Origin: Cytobacillus firmus DS1
GTDB lineage: Bacteria; Bacillota; Bacilli; Bacillales; Cytobacillaceae
Assembly (NCBI RefSeq): GCF_000565285.1
Contig: NZ_APVL01000001.1
Coordinates: 372,001-436,000 of the forward strand
Direction of reading: 5' to 3'
DNA: 64,000 nucleotides
The notes under the pieces were generated by a model, which was not told where the DNA came from, ran no database searches, and worked only from the letters and a program-made list of their open reading frames with translations. Below, piece after piece: positions 51,513 through 60,620 of the stretch (position 1 is the stretch's first letter; each line of letters opens with the position of its first letter). Position numbers and translations under genes: made by a program.

Positions 51513-52304
51513 ATGAAAAAATTAAGTATCTTCCTGAGTGTATTTATTTTGTTTTTTTCCGGAACAGCTTATGCAAACTACGGCAATTCGCCGGTTCATT
51601 GGGGATTTAAAAAGGCAAAAAATGAGGTGCCCGCCGAAGCAGGAAAGCCGCTTGATTCGCTGCTTGAACGGCATGGCTCTTATTATAAAGGCGATACAAG
51701 CAAGAAGGAGATCTATTTAACATTTGATAATGGATATGAAAACGGCTATACCGGACAGGTGCTGGACGTTTTGAAAAAGGAAAATGTCCCTGCTGCCTTT
51801 TTCGTGACAGGCCATTATTTAAAAAGCGCACCCGATCTCGTCAAGAGGATGGCAGCTGAAGGGCATATCGTTGGCAACCATTCCTGGCATCATCCTGATA
51901 TGACAAGAGTGAGCGATGAGAAATTTATCAAAGAGCTCGAAATGGTCCGTGCTGAAACCGAAAAGCTGACTGGTGTTAAGCATATGGCTTATTTGCGGCC
52001 ACCTCGCGGGATATTCAGTGAGCGTACATTGGCTCTTGCGAAAAAGGAAGGCTACACTCACGTATTCTGGTCACTCGCTTTTGTAGACTGGAACACTGAT
52101 CGGCAGAAGGGCTGGCAGTATTCCTACGACAATATAATGCGCCAGATTCATCCGGGCTGCATTCTGCTTCTGCACACAGTCTCCAAGGACAATGCCGATG
52201 CTCTCGAAAAAGCCATTCAGGATCTGAAAAAACGCGGGTACACGTTTAAGAGCCTTGACGACTTGACATGGGAGCAGGCGATTGGGGAGCGGATGCTGTA
52301 CTGA
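51513..52304 (+). CDS. pdaA: Delta-lactam-forming peptidoglycan deacetylase PdaA
   Basis: A 263-residue NodB-fold deacetylase, the same length as B. subtilis PdaA. It has a signal peptide (residues 1-22, ending AYAN), the metal motifs LTFDNGYENGY (first Asp) and HSWHHPDM, and RPPRG and LLLHTV toward the C-terminus. PdaA deacetylates muramic acid in spore cortex, enabling muramic delta-lactam formation and germination. ATG 51513 follows GGAGGAG. A TGAATG...AACACTA pair at 51460-51488 could be a forespore sigma-G promoter, which fits the known control of pdaA. Confidence 0.94.
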   Translation: MKKLSIFLSVFILFFSGTAYANYGNSPVHWGFKKAKNEVPAEAGKPLDSLLERHGSYYKGDTSKKEIYLTFDNGYENGYTGQVLDVLKKENVPAAFFVTGHYLKSAPDLVKRMAAEGHIVGNHSWHHPDMTRVSDEKFIKELEMVRAETEKLTGVKHMAYLRPPRGIFSERTLALAKKEGYTHVFWSLAFVDWNTDRQKGWQYSYDNIMRQIHPGCILLLHTVSKDNADALEKAIQDLKKRGYTFKSLDDLTWEQAIGERMLY

Positions 52305-52347
52305 TTAGGTTTGGCCGGTAAAACAGCTGAATATAAATATTTGCATA

Positions 52348-52378
52348 AAATAGACCCGTTCTTCAGGGTCTATTTTTA
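52348..52378 (+). terminator. Terminator of pdaA
   Basis: AAATAGACCC and GGGTCTATTT hairpin followed by TTA. Confidence 0.8.
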
Positions 52379-52453
52379 CATAAGCGAACAATTTTAGAAA
52401 AATCACCGCAAAAAATGCTATAATCGGGGAAAATGATAAAGGACGGATTCTTC

Positions 52454-53314
52454 TTGGAAAAGATACAAGTAGAAGGACCTTATAATTTTGATCTCGTACT
52501 GGACAGGCTTTCGAACGATCCTCTTATTCAGGTTAATATAGAGGATAGGTCTGTGAAAGTGCCCATGATGCTTAAGCATCAGCCGGTTGTGGCAGAAGTA
52601 AAGGCTATCGGAACGACGGAGCAGCCGGAATTTTTAATTTCCGGAACGGATGGCCCCCTTAAAGAAAAAGCAGCCGAGCGTTTATCGGAAATATTTCAAT
52701 GGCATCTGCCGCTTGAGACCATTCACAGGCATTTTCAAAACACTGAATTACAGCAGATATTTGAAGCGCATTATGGAACACCTATTGTGCTCGACTTTGA
52801 TCCATACGGCTGTATCTTGAAATGCATTATACACCAGCAGCTGAACCTTGCTTTTGCTCACACATTAACAAAACGGTTTGTGAAAGCATTTGGCTTTGAA
52901 AAAGACGGAGTGTGGTTCTATCCGCTCCCTGAAAAAGTGGCAGAACTTAAGGTGGAGGACCTGAGGGAACTGCAGTTCAGCGGACGGAAGGCTGAATATG
53001 TGATTGGCATTGCCAAAGAAACAGCCGCGGGAAATATAAACTTTGATGAGCTTAAAAACCTTTCAGATGAAGAAATTTATGATAAACTGATCAAATTGCG
53101 CGGTGTCGGACCCTGGACAGTTCAGAACTTCTTAATGTTCGGGCTTGGCCGGCCAAATCTTTTTCCGGCTGCAGACATCGGCATCCAGAATGCATTGAAA
53201 AAATTATATAAATTAGAAGCGAAACCGACTCTGGAGGAGATGGAGACATTTTCAAAGAGCTGGAATCCTTATTTGAGCTATGCTTCGCTTTATTTGTGGA
53301 GAAGCATCGAGTAA
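52454..53314 (+). CDS. yfjP: DNA-3-methyladenine glycosylase II (AlkA type) YfjP
   Basis: A 286-residue base-excision glycosylase removing alkylated purines. The helix-hairpin-helix is KLRGVGPWTVQNFL, and the catalytic Asp follows in LFPAADIGIQ; an N-terminal AlkA-like beta domain precedes (residues 1-90). I prefer TTG 52454 (MEKIQVEGPYNFDLVL), after AAAGGAC, since this matches the family start; ATG 52433 is possible but has only a poor ribosome binding site. In B. subtilis yfjP is likewise next to yfjO. Confidence 0.9.
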   Translation: MEKIQVEGPYNFDLVLDRLSNDPLIQVNIEDRSVKVPMMLKHQPVVAEVKAIGTTEQPEFLISGTDGPLKEKAAERLSEIFQWHLPLETIHRHFQNTELQQIFEAHYGTPIVLDFDPYGCILKCIIHQQLNLAFAHTLTKRFVKAFGFEKDGVWFYPLPEKVAELKVEDLRELQFSGRKAEYVIGIAKETAAGNINFDELKNLSDEEIYDKLIKLRGVGPWTVQNFLMFGLGRPNLFPAADIGIQNALKKLYKLEAKPTLEEMETFSKSWNPYLSYASLYLWRSIE

Positions 53315-53333
53315 TTTGGAGTGATGAAGGATC

Positions 53334-54722
53334 ATGAAACAAGAACAAACAGCTAAATTAAAACTAAAGCAGACGTTCCCGCTGACAATTAAAAGGCTTG
53401 GCATCAATGGCGAAGGCGTCGGTTATTTTAAAAGGCAGGTGGTATTTGTCCCTGGGGCACTGCCTGGCGAGGAAATTGTGGCAGAAGCTACAAAGGTAAA
53501 TCCAAAGTTTTCCGAGGCCAAAATCAAGAAAATCCGCAAAAAATCAGAGTTCCGCGTCCAGCCGCCATGCCCGGTCTATCATGAGTGCGGCGGCTGCCAG
53601 CTGCAGCATCTCCGCTATGATCAGCAGCTGAAGGAGAAGCGGGATATCATTATTCAGGCTTTAGAACGACACACAAAGCTTAATCCTGAAAAGCTGGATA
53701 TAAAAGAAACCATTGGAATGGAAGATCCATGGAGCTACAGAAATAAAAGCCAGTTCCAGGTTGGCCAAAAAGACGGGAAGGTGCTGGCCGGTTTATATGG
53801 CATGAATTCGCACCGCCTGATTAATATTGAGCACTGTGCGGTCCAGCATCCGCAGACAACAAAGGCAACAGAAGCAGTAAAGCGGATTCTTCAGGACCTG
53901 CGAATCCCTATTTATAATGAGAGAAACCGCAAAGGCATCGTGAGAACCATCGTTGCCAGGGTGGGAATACAGACAGGCGAGCTGCAGATCGTATTGATTA
54001 CAGCTCAAAAAGAGCTTCCTAAAAAAGAGATTATTATCGAAAAAATAAAAAGTGAACTGCCTGAAGTAAAGTCCATCATTCAAAATGTGAACGGTGAAAA
54101 AACCTCCATTATTTTTGGACAGGAAACCACGAATCTGGATGGAAGCGACTTTATTCAGGAAACACTTGGAGATCTTCAGTTTGAGCTTTCGGCACGGACT
54201 TTCTTCCAGCTGAATCCTGAACAGACCGTCAAGCTTTATAATGAGGTCAAGAGAGCAGCGGCTTTAACCGGCAAGGAAAAAGTTGCTGATGCATACTGCG
54301 GCGTCGGAACGATCGGACTATGGGTAGCCGATCAGGCAGCCGAAATCCGCGGCATGGATATCATCAGGGAATCGGTTGAAGACGCAAAGAAAAATGCGGC
54401 CCGCCATGGAATTAAACATGCCCAATACGTTGTCGGAAAGGCAGAAGAATGGCTTCCGAAATGGACTAAAGAAGGATGGCGTCCGGATGTCATCATCGTC
54501 GACCCGCCAAGAACAGGACTGGACCAGCAGCTGTTAAAAACTATTTTAAAAGTCCAGCCGAAGAAGGTGGTTTATGTCTCGTGTAATCCATCCACATTGG
54601 CAAAGGATATCTCAGTTCTGAGCTCTAAATATAAGGTAAATGGCATACAGCCTGTGGATATGTTTCCGCAGACGGCGCACGTTGAGTGTGTCTCGCAACT
54701 CATTTTAAAAGAAGGCAAATGA
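53334..54722 (+). CDS. yfjO: 23S rRNA (uracil-C5) methyltransferase, RlmD/TrmA family, YfjO
   Basis: A 462-residue methyltransferase. It has an N-terminal TRAM RNA-binding domain (about 12-70), the 4Fe-4S Cys cluster [15 protein letters not shown], and the C-terminal SAM domain with [24 protein letters not shown] and the nucleophile in [13 protein letters not shown]. It methylates uridines in 23S rRNA or tRNA; the position cannot be read. It begins 19 bases after yfjP. Confidence 0.92.
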   Translation: MKQEQTAKLKLKQTFPLTIKRLGINGEGVGYFKRQVVFVPGALPGEEIVAEATKVNPKFSEAKIKKIRKKSEFRVQPPCPVYHECGGCQLQHLRYDQQLKEKRDIIIQALERHTKLNPEKLDIKETIGMEDPWSYRNKSQFQVGQKDGKVLAGLYGMNSHRLINIEHCAVQHPQTTKATEAVKRILQDLRIPIYNERNRKGIVRTIVARVGIQTGELQIVLITAQKELPKKEIIIEKIKSELPEVKSIIQNVNGEKTSIIFGQETTNLDGSDFIQETLGDLQFELSARTFFQLNPEQTVKLYNEVKRAAALTGKEKVADAYCGVGTIGLWVADQAAEIRGMDIIRESVEDAKKNAARHGIKHAQYVVGKAEEWLPKWTKEGWRPDVIIVDPPRTGLDQQLLKTILKVQPKKVVYVSCNPSTLAKDISVLSSKYKVNGIQPVDMFPQTAHVECVSQLILKEGK

Positions 54723-54864
54723 CCCTTAAGAATCAAGTTGTACATTAAAATGTGCTTCGTAATGGGGTTACCCACCGAGCAAAGAACCTAAAGCTGTGAA
54801 AGATGTATAGAAACCAGGCAAGCTACAGGCTGCTAATATGTAGGGATTGATTTTATATATTGAC

Positions 54865-54914
54865 TCAAAAGTGAAAAAACACCTATTTTTTTAGGTGTTT
54901 TTTCACTTTTTTGA
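54865..54914. terminator. Strong bidirectional terminator before the accessory island
   Basis: AAAAGTGAAAAAACACCTA and its exact complement TAGGTGTTTTTTCACTTTT flank a T-rich loop. It marks the change from conserved backbone to AT-rich island DNA. Confidence 0.9.
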
Positions 54915-55018
54915 GAGAAGTCATAAAGTTTAAAGAAGAAGATGTTGACTATCTAATTTAGGTGTAAATTTAATAATCTATTATATACGTGGTATAATTT
55001 TACAGGGAGGTTGCGATA

Positions 55019-55793
55019 ATGGCCTTCATTAATGTGAAAAATTTTAAAGACCAGGAGAAATAATAATGAAAAAGATTTAGTTTTAAATAATCTTAGCAAG
55101 TATGCTTCTATCTTAAGAGAGATCCATTATTTTAATAAAACAGCAAACGGGTGGAGCGATAATGATGTAAGACTTACTTCTTTTGCAAAACTAATAACTT
55201 GTATAGATAATGCTAGAATAAATTATGCATTAAGTAATCAGTACTTCTTTGATAAATTGTCTAAAAAGTCGTATGCCAACAAAGTTTTTTACACCGCTGG
55301 AATACCCAAGAATGGAAGAAATATTACGAGAGCCAATTATATTTATGATATAAAAAGAGTATTGCTGCTTTCATTATACCAATCCCTTGAAAGCTCCCTA
55401 CGTGTAATTTCAAAGTCATCGGTTTTTAATTGTCATAACTATGGAAATTTCCATAGTACTTATACTGGTATATTTAATAATATAAATTTAGCGGTATATA
55501 ATCCTATCAAGAAAGATGAATATATTTCATTAATGAACATTGTAAGAACAATGAGAAATTCTGTTCATACGAATGGAGTATATGATCCTAAACCTAACAG
55601 ACATGGAACACAACACCCATTTAATGAAACTTACAGAAAATTATATAGATATAATGTTGGAGATAAAGTAATTTTTGGCTGGACAGATTTGGAGGAATTT
55701 ATTAAAGGGAGCATTGAATTATTAGTAGAACTAATGAAAGACCCAAAAGTCATTTCAATACCTAATAATCAGATGATCGATCCTTCTGCGTAA
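55019..55793 (+). pseudogene. HEPN-like protein, frameshifted near its start
   Basis: ATG 55019 (after ACAGGGAGG) encodes MAFINVKNFKDQEK and then stops; in the next frame the sequence continues without interruption from 55059 (NNNEKDLVLNNLSKYASILR) to 55793. One missing A in the run at 55058-55060 would restore a single protein of about 258 residues. The reading frame has a mostly helical pattern and an RNSVH motif (TMRNSVHTNGVY) like the conserved Arg/His element of HEPN-type proteins in defence loci. It is AT-rich, unlike the genes before it. HEPN assignment is an inference from one motif; a downstream TTG (55257) start would give a 178-residue form. Confidence 0.6.
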
Positions 55794-55867
55794 TATTTTT
55801 ATAATTAAGAAAGAACCTATTTAAACAAAATGTTATTAATTTTTATACAATGGGGTGCCTTTTTACA

Positions 55868-57553
55868 ATGAGTATGTTCCACGTAGGAATAATTAAGAAT
55901 TTTCTTCAGAATGAGTTTAATGGTCTAATCGATCTTTCAGATTATAAAGATAAGTCTGTTCAAGAACAAGAAACTGTTTTTTTGACGAGAGCACTTGCAG
56001 CTTTTACTATCAACATGTTATGTGATATTAGTTCCGAAGAGGCTGGGAAATGTGTCACTGATGGCTATGGTGACAATGGAATAGATGCGCTTTATTACAA
56101 TCAAAAAGAAAAGGTTCTTTATCTTGTGCAAACAAAGTGGAGACAAGATGGAACTGGAAGTGTGGATCGCGGAGATATACAAAAATATTTTTTAGGTATA
56201 CGCGATCTGATTGTACCTAGGTATGAAAGGTTTAATGATAAAATACAAAAACGTAAAGAAGAAATTGATGCTGCATTAAGAGATGCAAATACAAAATTTA
56301 TGGTTGTTCTTGCTTATACTGGCCAGGCTGAACTAGCAGCTAATATCAATGAAGACGTAAACTCTTTTCTAAGCGACCTTAACGATTCTTCAGAGTTTAT
56401 TAGCTTTAAATCTCTAAAACAAGCAAACCTTTACAATATGATAGCAAAAGGTGCACAAGGTGAACCTATCAATGTTGAGGTAGCCTTGTCAAATTGGGGT
56501 GAAAATGAAGAACCGTATAAAGCATATTATGGTCAGGTAGCTGCAAGTGATATTGCGTTGTGGTGGGAAGAACATTATCCTAGTTTATTTTCACCAAATA
56601 TCCGGATGTTCTTAGGGGATACAGATGTTAATGATAATATTGTAAAAACTCTAAAAGAAGAACCAGAGAAATTCTGGTATTTTAATAATGGTATTACTGC
56701 ATTATGTTCTACTATAAAAAAGAAACCTATAGGCGGTAGTACAAGAGCATACGGGATATTTGAAATTGAAGATTTGAAGATTGTTAACGGCGCACAGACA
56801 GCAGGGTCAATAGCACAAGCTGCAAGGAACTACCCTGAACAAGTTGGGATGGCCAATGTTTCTATTAGGTTTATCCAATTGAAAGATAGCCCTGAAAACT
56901 TTGAAAGAGAAGTAACTAGAAATACAAATACCCAAAATAAAATTGAAAAAAGAGATTTCGTTTCGTTGGACCCTGAGCAAGAACGTATAAAAGATGAACT
57001 TAATTTACATGCTATTGCTTATATATTTAAGTCAGGTGAGAGTATAGTTGATACACAAAACAGTTTTGATATCGTGGAGGCAACTGTTGCGAGAGCATGT
57101 AACCTAGATGAAATAGATTTAGCAGTGCAAGCTAAAAGGGAAATCGGCAAACTATGGGATGATATTAATAGGGCTCCCTACAAAATTCTTTTTAATAAAG
57201 GTGTAGGTAGTTTAGAGCTTTGGAGACAAGTACAAATCTTGAGGGTAGTTGAGGGAGAATTATCTAAGAAAGTGAAGGAGTTAAGTGGTAGAGAAAGATT
57301 ATACGCAATTCATGGCAACCGATTTATTACTCATTTAGTTTATCAGAAAACAAAGGAAATTGAAGGTACTACAGATATAATGTTAACTGAAAGTGAAAAA
57401 GAAACAATCAAAATGTATACATCAGAGGTACTCATTGATTTGATATCCATAGCAGAGGCTGAATACCCTGACTCAATGCTAGCAAGTTTATTTAAAAACT
57501 TTTCTAAATGTAAAGAACTAAGCTCAATATATTTTAGACGAACAAATGAATAG
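55868..57553 (+). CDS. AIPR family abortive-infection phage-resistance protein
   Basis: A protein of 561 residues. The N-terminal part has a PD-(D/E)xK-like nuclease motif (DGYGDNGIDALYYN, then YLVQTKWRQ), and the centre and C-terminus match the AIPR domain (KFWYFNNGITALCS, IVNGAQTAGSI, ITRNTNTQNKI-like segment). AIPR proteins occur in abortive-infection and restriction-like phage defence loci. ATG 55868 follows GGGGTG; ATG 55850 is an alternative. Together with the upstream HEPN-like gene it may be a two-gene defence unit. Confidence 0.85.
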   Translation: MSMFHVGIIKNFLQNEFNGLIDLSDYKDKSVQEQETVFLTRALAAFTINMLCDISSEEAGKCVTDGYGDNGIDALYYNQKEKVLYLVQTKWRQDGTGSVDRGDIQKYFLGIRDLIVPRYERFNDKIQKRKEEIDAALRDANTKFMVVLAYTGQAELAANINEDVNSFLSDLNDSSEFISFKSLKQANLYNMIAKGAQGEPINVEVALSNWGENEEPYKAYYGQVAASDIALWWEEHYPSLFSPNIRMFLGDTDVNDNIVKTLKEEPEKFWYFNNGITALCSTIKKKPIGGSTRAYGIFEIEDLKIVNGAQTAGSIAQAARNYPEQVGMANVSIRFIQLKDSPENFEREVTRNTNTQNKIEKRDFVSLDPEQERIKDELNLHAIAYIFKSGESIVDTQNSFDIVEATVARACNLDEIDLAVQAKREIGKLWDDINRAPYKILFNKGVGSLELWRQVQILRVVEGELSKKVKELSGRERLYAIHGNRFITHLVYQKTKEIEGTTDIMLTESEKETIKMYTSEVLIDLISIAEAEYPDSMLASLFKNFSKCKELSSIYFRRTNE

Positions 57554-57700
57554 TAATATTCTGTTCGTTCATAGGTGTTAAAACTCACCAACACCCCTTG
57601 TATTGCCACATACACTCCGGCCATGTTGAAACAGTTACACTGCTGGAACTCAAATAACTCGTTTTTGTTTTCTATAAAATTGGCAGGGAGAGAATTTTGT

Positions 57701-57898
57701 ATGGATGTAAATAAAAAATGGCTCTCCATTCCTAAAGAGTTTAGAAGCCAACTTAGAAAAAATGTCTTTTGTACAAAATGTAAAGATGCTGTCACTATTG
57801 AGAGTTTTACGATTGAAGACCATCAATTTGGGATAGTCCTACATGGCAAATGCCAGCAGTGCGGACATGAAGTGGCGAGAGTTGTTGAAGCTGAGTAG
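57701..57898 (+). CDS. Small zinc-ribbon protein
   Basis: A 65-residue protein with CTKC and CQQC pairs (about residues 25-28 and 52-55), likely one zinc site. ATG 57701 follows AGGGAGAG; the longer upstream frame has no start signal. It is probably an accessory of the island. No family recognised. Confidence 0.6.
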   Translation: MDVNKKWLSIPKEFRSQLRKNVFCTKCKDAVTIESFTIEDHQFGIVLHGKCQQCGHEVARVVEAE

Positions 57899-57989
57899 GG
57901 TTGAATATGGCTAGCTGCCTCAAATGGCGGATCAGCTGTTAATCGCAAATAGCAAAAAATAGTAAGCCTGTAGGCAGAAAATATGTTAT

Positions 57990-58061
57990 AGGCTTGTTTC
58001 AGACCCCATCCTGAAACAAGCCTAAATGAGGAGTGGTATGTTGTTAACCGCTCTTTTTTTA
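57990..58061 (+). terminator. Two adjacent hairpins after the zinc-ribbon gene
   Basis: AGGCTTGTTTCAG and CTGAAACAAGCCT (57990-58023) form a perfect 13-pair stem; next, AGTGGT...ACCGCT is followed by seven Ts (58033-58061), an intrinsic terminator. The following 250 bases to 58315 hold no gene I can support. Confidence 0.75.
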
Positions 58062-58315
58062 TGCTCGAACGATGAACCTGTCCCCCTGACCCGCCTAATG
58101 AGTTCAGTTTGACCCCTTTGAAGCATCCCCGCCTGAGCAAACCAATACCATAGAGTACTACAAAGAATACTTACAAAATGATATACATAATCTCTCTTTT
58201 TCAGTCAGCTGAAAGGTTCCATCCCTGATGTTTTAATCAGCCATATTAAAAATTTTCAATTTACCCTGTCCTTTTGGCTGTTTTCTTTGTATATAGAGGG
58301 TGAGGAGCTGAATCA

Positions 58316-58390
58316 ATGGATAGTGTCAATGATGATCATTATGAGATTTGGCGAACTATTTCTGAAAATATTCTGGAGGGATTTAAATGA
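58316..58390 (+). CDS. 24-residue leader-like peptide overlapping the next gene
   Basis: ATG 58316, after GTGAGGAG, encodes an acidic short peptide (MDSVNDDHYEIWRTISENIL..) whose stop overlaps the start of the next gene as ATGA. The ribosome binding site of that gene lies inside this frame. Such overlap suggests translational coupling; whether the peptide itself acts is unknown. Confidence 0.5.
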   Translation: MDSVNDDHYEIWRTISENILEGFK

Positions 58391-59064
58391 GTAAGTTTTT
58401 AGTGGGGGAACGGCCGATTATATTGATTCCATCGCTCGCGGTGAAGCTGGGAATGAAGGAGGCGATCGTGCTACAGCATGTCCATTATTGGCTTTCAGTC
58501 AGCAGGAATGAGAAGGATGGCCGAAAATGGGTTTACAACACGTATGAAGAATGGAAGAAACAGTTGCCGTTTTGGTCGCTTAGTACCATTAAACGGACTA
58601 TTGCCATTCTCGAGGAAAAGGGATATCTCCTGTCGGATAACTTCAATGCACATAATTGGGATCAGACAAAATGGTATTCGATTGACTATGAAAAGCTGAG
58701 GGAGATTGAGGGAGATTTAAAGGGGCCCATTCAAATAAAGGGTGGGGAATATTCTCATCAGGATAACGAGGAAACGGAAATTCCGTATGCTGCCATCATC
58801 CAATATCTTAATGAGAAAACGGATTCGGGCTACCGGGAGAGCTCCAGGAAATCGAGGAGTCTGATCAGGGCTTGGTGGGAACAAGGCTTCACCCTGGAGG
58901 ATTTTCAAAAGGTTATTGATTTGAAGGCTGCCGAATGGAAGAGAGACCCGCAATATTCCCGCTACCTGAGACCTCAAACACTGTTTGGCTCAAAATTTGA
59001 AGCGTATTTAAATCAAAAGCCGCAGGCAAAACAGCTGCGGGAGGAAGATTTTAACCTTGACTGA
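58387..59064 (+). CDS. Phage-type replication protein (helicase-loader/DnaD-like, TIGR02220-like C-terminus)
   Basis: A 225-residue protein. The N-terminal half (about 1-100, SLAVKLGMKEAIVLQHVHYWL, NTYEEWKKQLPFWSLSTIKR) is the winged helix of phage replisome organisers; the C-terminal part (about 130-215, IIQYLNEKTDSGYRES.., FSRYLRPQTLFGSKFEAYLN-like) matches the conserved phage C-terminal domain. No integrase or structural phage genes are near, so it is a remnant or a domesticated gene. RBS GGAGGG. Confidence 0.8.
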   Translation: MSKFLVGERPIILIPSLAVKLGMKEAIVLQHVHYWLSVSRNEKDGRKWVYNTYEEWKKQLPFWSLSTIKRTIAILEEKGYLLSDNFNAHNWDQTKWYSIDYEKLREIEGDLKGPIQIKGGEYSHQDNEETEIPYAAIIQYLNEKTDSGYRESSRKSRSLIRAWWEQGFTLEDFQKVIDLKAAEWKRDPQYSRYLRPQTLFGSKFEAYLNQKPQAKQLREEDFNLD

Positions 59065-59175
59065 CTAAACGGGTTTGCTAAAGAGCTGCTGATTAATAAC
59101 TAAGGAAAAAATATCTAATGTGAAACCTCTGCAGGCAGTTTGATAAAAAGTGACCAACCATGGTATAAGTGTATA

Positions 59176-59203
59176 AGTAGCAGGAATATGCTGCTTTTTA
59201 ATT
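59176..59203 (+). terminator. Terminator before dus
   Basis: AGTAGCA...TGCTGCT hairpin followed by TTTTAATTTT. Confidence 0.65.
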
Positions 59204-59255
59204 TTGGGATATGGGTTAGTCTGGTATCCCTTAATGAGAGGATTGGAATGTAAAG

Positions 59256-60212
59256 ATGAAAGAAAATTTCTGGCGTGAGTTACCGCGGCCATTTTTTATA
59301 CTGGCACCCATGGAAGAGGTGACAGATGTTGTTTTCCGCCATGTGGTGAGTGAAGCAGCAAGACCTGATGTGTTTTTTACTGAGTTTACAAACTCAGATA
59401 GCTATTGTCACCCTGAGGGGGTCAATAGTGTGCGCGGGCGTTTGACTTTTACAGAGGATGAACAGCCGATTGTCGCCCATATATGGGGGGATAAACCTGA
59501 ATATTTCCGGCAAATGAGTATTGGTATGGCGGAAATGGGCTTTAAGGGATTGGATATCAATATGGGCTGTCCGGTCCCGAATGTGACCCAGAATGGGAAG
59601 GGAAGCGGCCTGATCCGCCGTCCCGAACTGGCAGCAGAACTAATACAGGCAGCCAAAGCAGGAGGTTTGCCGGTAAGTGTAAAGACAAGGCTCGGTTTCA
59701 CGGAGGTAGACGAATGGAAGACCTGGCTGAAGCATATTTTGGAGCAGGACATTGCGAATCTTTCCATCCATCTGCGAACACGGGACGAAATGAGCAAAGT
59801 GCCTGCGCATTGGGAGCTGATTCCGGAGATTAAGGAGCTTCGTGATCAGGTTGCACCGGATACTCTTTTGACAATCAATGGAGATATTCCTGATCGTCAA
59901 AAGGGCTTGGAGCTTGCCGAGAAATACGGGATTGATGGAGTCATGATTGGGCGAGGCATATTCCATAATCCATTTGCCTTTGAAAAGGAGAAGAAGGATC
60001 ATACTAGTGAGGAATTGCTGGACCTTTTAAGATTGCATATGGATCTCCATGATCAATATTCACATTTAGAGCTGCGGCCGTTCACGGCTCTTCACCGCTT
60101 CTTCAAGATCTATGTCAAAGGATTCCCAGGGGCAAGTGCACTAAGAAATCAATTGATGAACACAAGGTCAACAAATGAAGTGCGTGAATTGCTTGATAAC
60201 TTTTCGGTATAA
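59256..60212 (+). CDS. dus: tRNA-dihydrouridine synthase
   Basis: A 318-residue FMN enzyme reducing uridines in tRNA D-loops. [11 protein letters not shown] near the N-terminus, [19 protein letters not shown] with the catalytic Cys near residue 102, VKTRLG, and [10 protein letters not shown] with phosphate-binding residues are all intact. In B. subtilis its ortholog (yfjN) directly follows yfjO; here the 54.7-59.2 kb island separates them. Confidence 0.94.
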   Translation: MKENFWRELPRPFFILAPMEEVTDVVFRHVVSEAARPDVFFTEFTNSDSYCHPEGVNSVRGRLTFTEDEQPIVAHIWGDKPEYFRQMSIGMAEMGFKGLDINMGCPVPNVTQNGKGSGLIRRPELAAELIQAAKAGGLPVSVKTRLGFTEVDEWKTWLKHILEQDIANLSIHLRTRDEMSKVPAHWELIPEIKELRDQVAPDTLLTINGDIPDRQKGLELAEKYGIDGVMIGRGIFHNPFAFEKEKKDHTSEELLDLLRLHMDLHDQYSHLELRPFTALHRFFKIYVKGFPGASALRNQLMNTRSTNEVRELLDNFSV

Positions 60213-60321
60213 GAATAACTTCGTCCAAGGTCATTTCACCCTTTAATGGAACAATATCCCATATGCTTAACTCTCTTAAAAAGGGGTATACACTCAGTAA
60301 ACCAAAAGGAGGTGGCCAAGA

Positions 60322-60477
60322 ATGGAAGTAGAAGTTTTGTGTAACGTGGAAAACTGTAAGTACTGGGCTGAAGGTGATAAATGTGTAGCTGACTCTATTT
60401 ATGTGATTGGCCAGAATGGCCGGGAAGCGGATGAAATAGAGGAAACAGCCTGTAAAACGTTTGAGCCAGATGCATAA
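60322..60477 (+). CDS. DUF1540 small Cys-rich protein
   Basis: A 51-residue protein after AAAGGAGGTGG. Four Cys (CNVENCKYW, DKCVAD, TACKTFEP) in the DUF1540 spacing are likely to bind a metal. Function unknown; family members are common in spore-formers. Confidence 0.8.
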   Translation: MEVEVLCNVENCKYWAEGDKCVADSIYVIGQNGREADEIEETACKTFEPDA

Positions 60478-60485
60478 GCATGAGA

Positions 60486-60531
60486 AAGCCTGACCGCCGG
60501 AGGATGAAAAATCCCGGCTGTCAGGTTTTTT
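60486..60531 (+). terminator. Terminator of the DUF1540 gene
   Basis: CCTGACCGCCGG and CCGGCTGTCAGG hairpin followed by TTTTTTT. Confidence 0.85.
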
Positions 60532-60620
60532 TACATACAAAAAGATGCCCGCTATGTTTTATCAAGAAAGGGTATAATAAAGGAAAATGACTATAAAACC
60601 ATGAAGGCAAGGAAGGAGTT

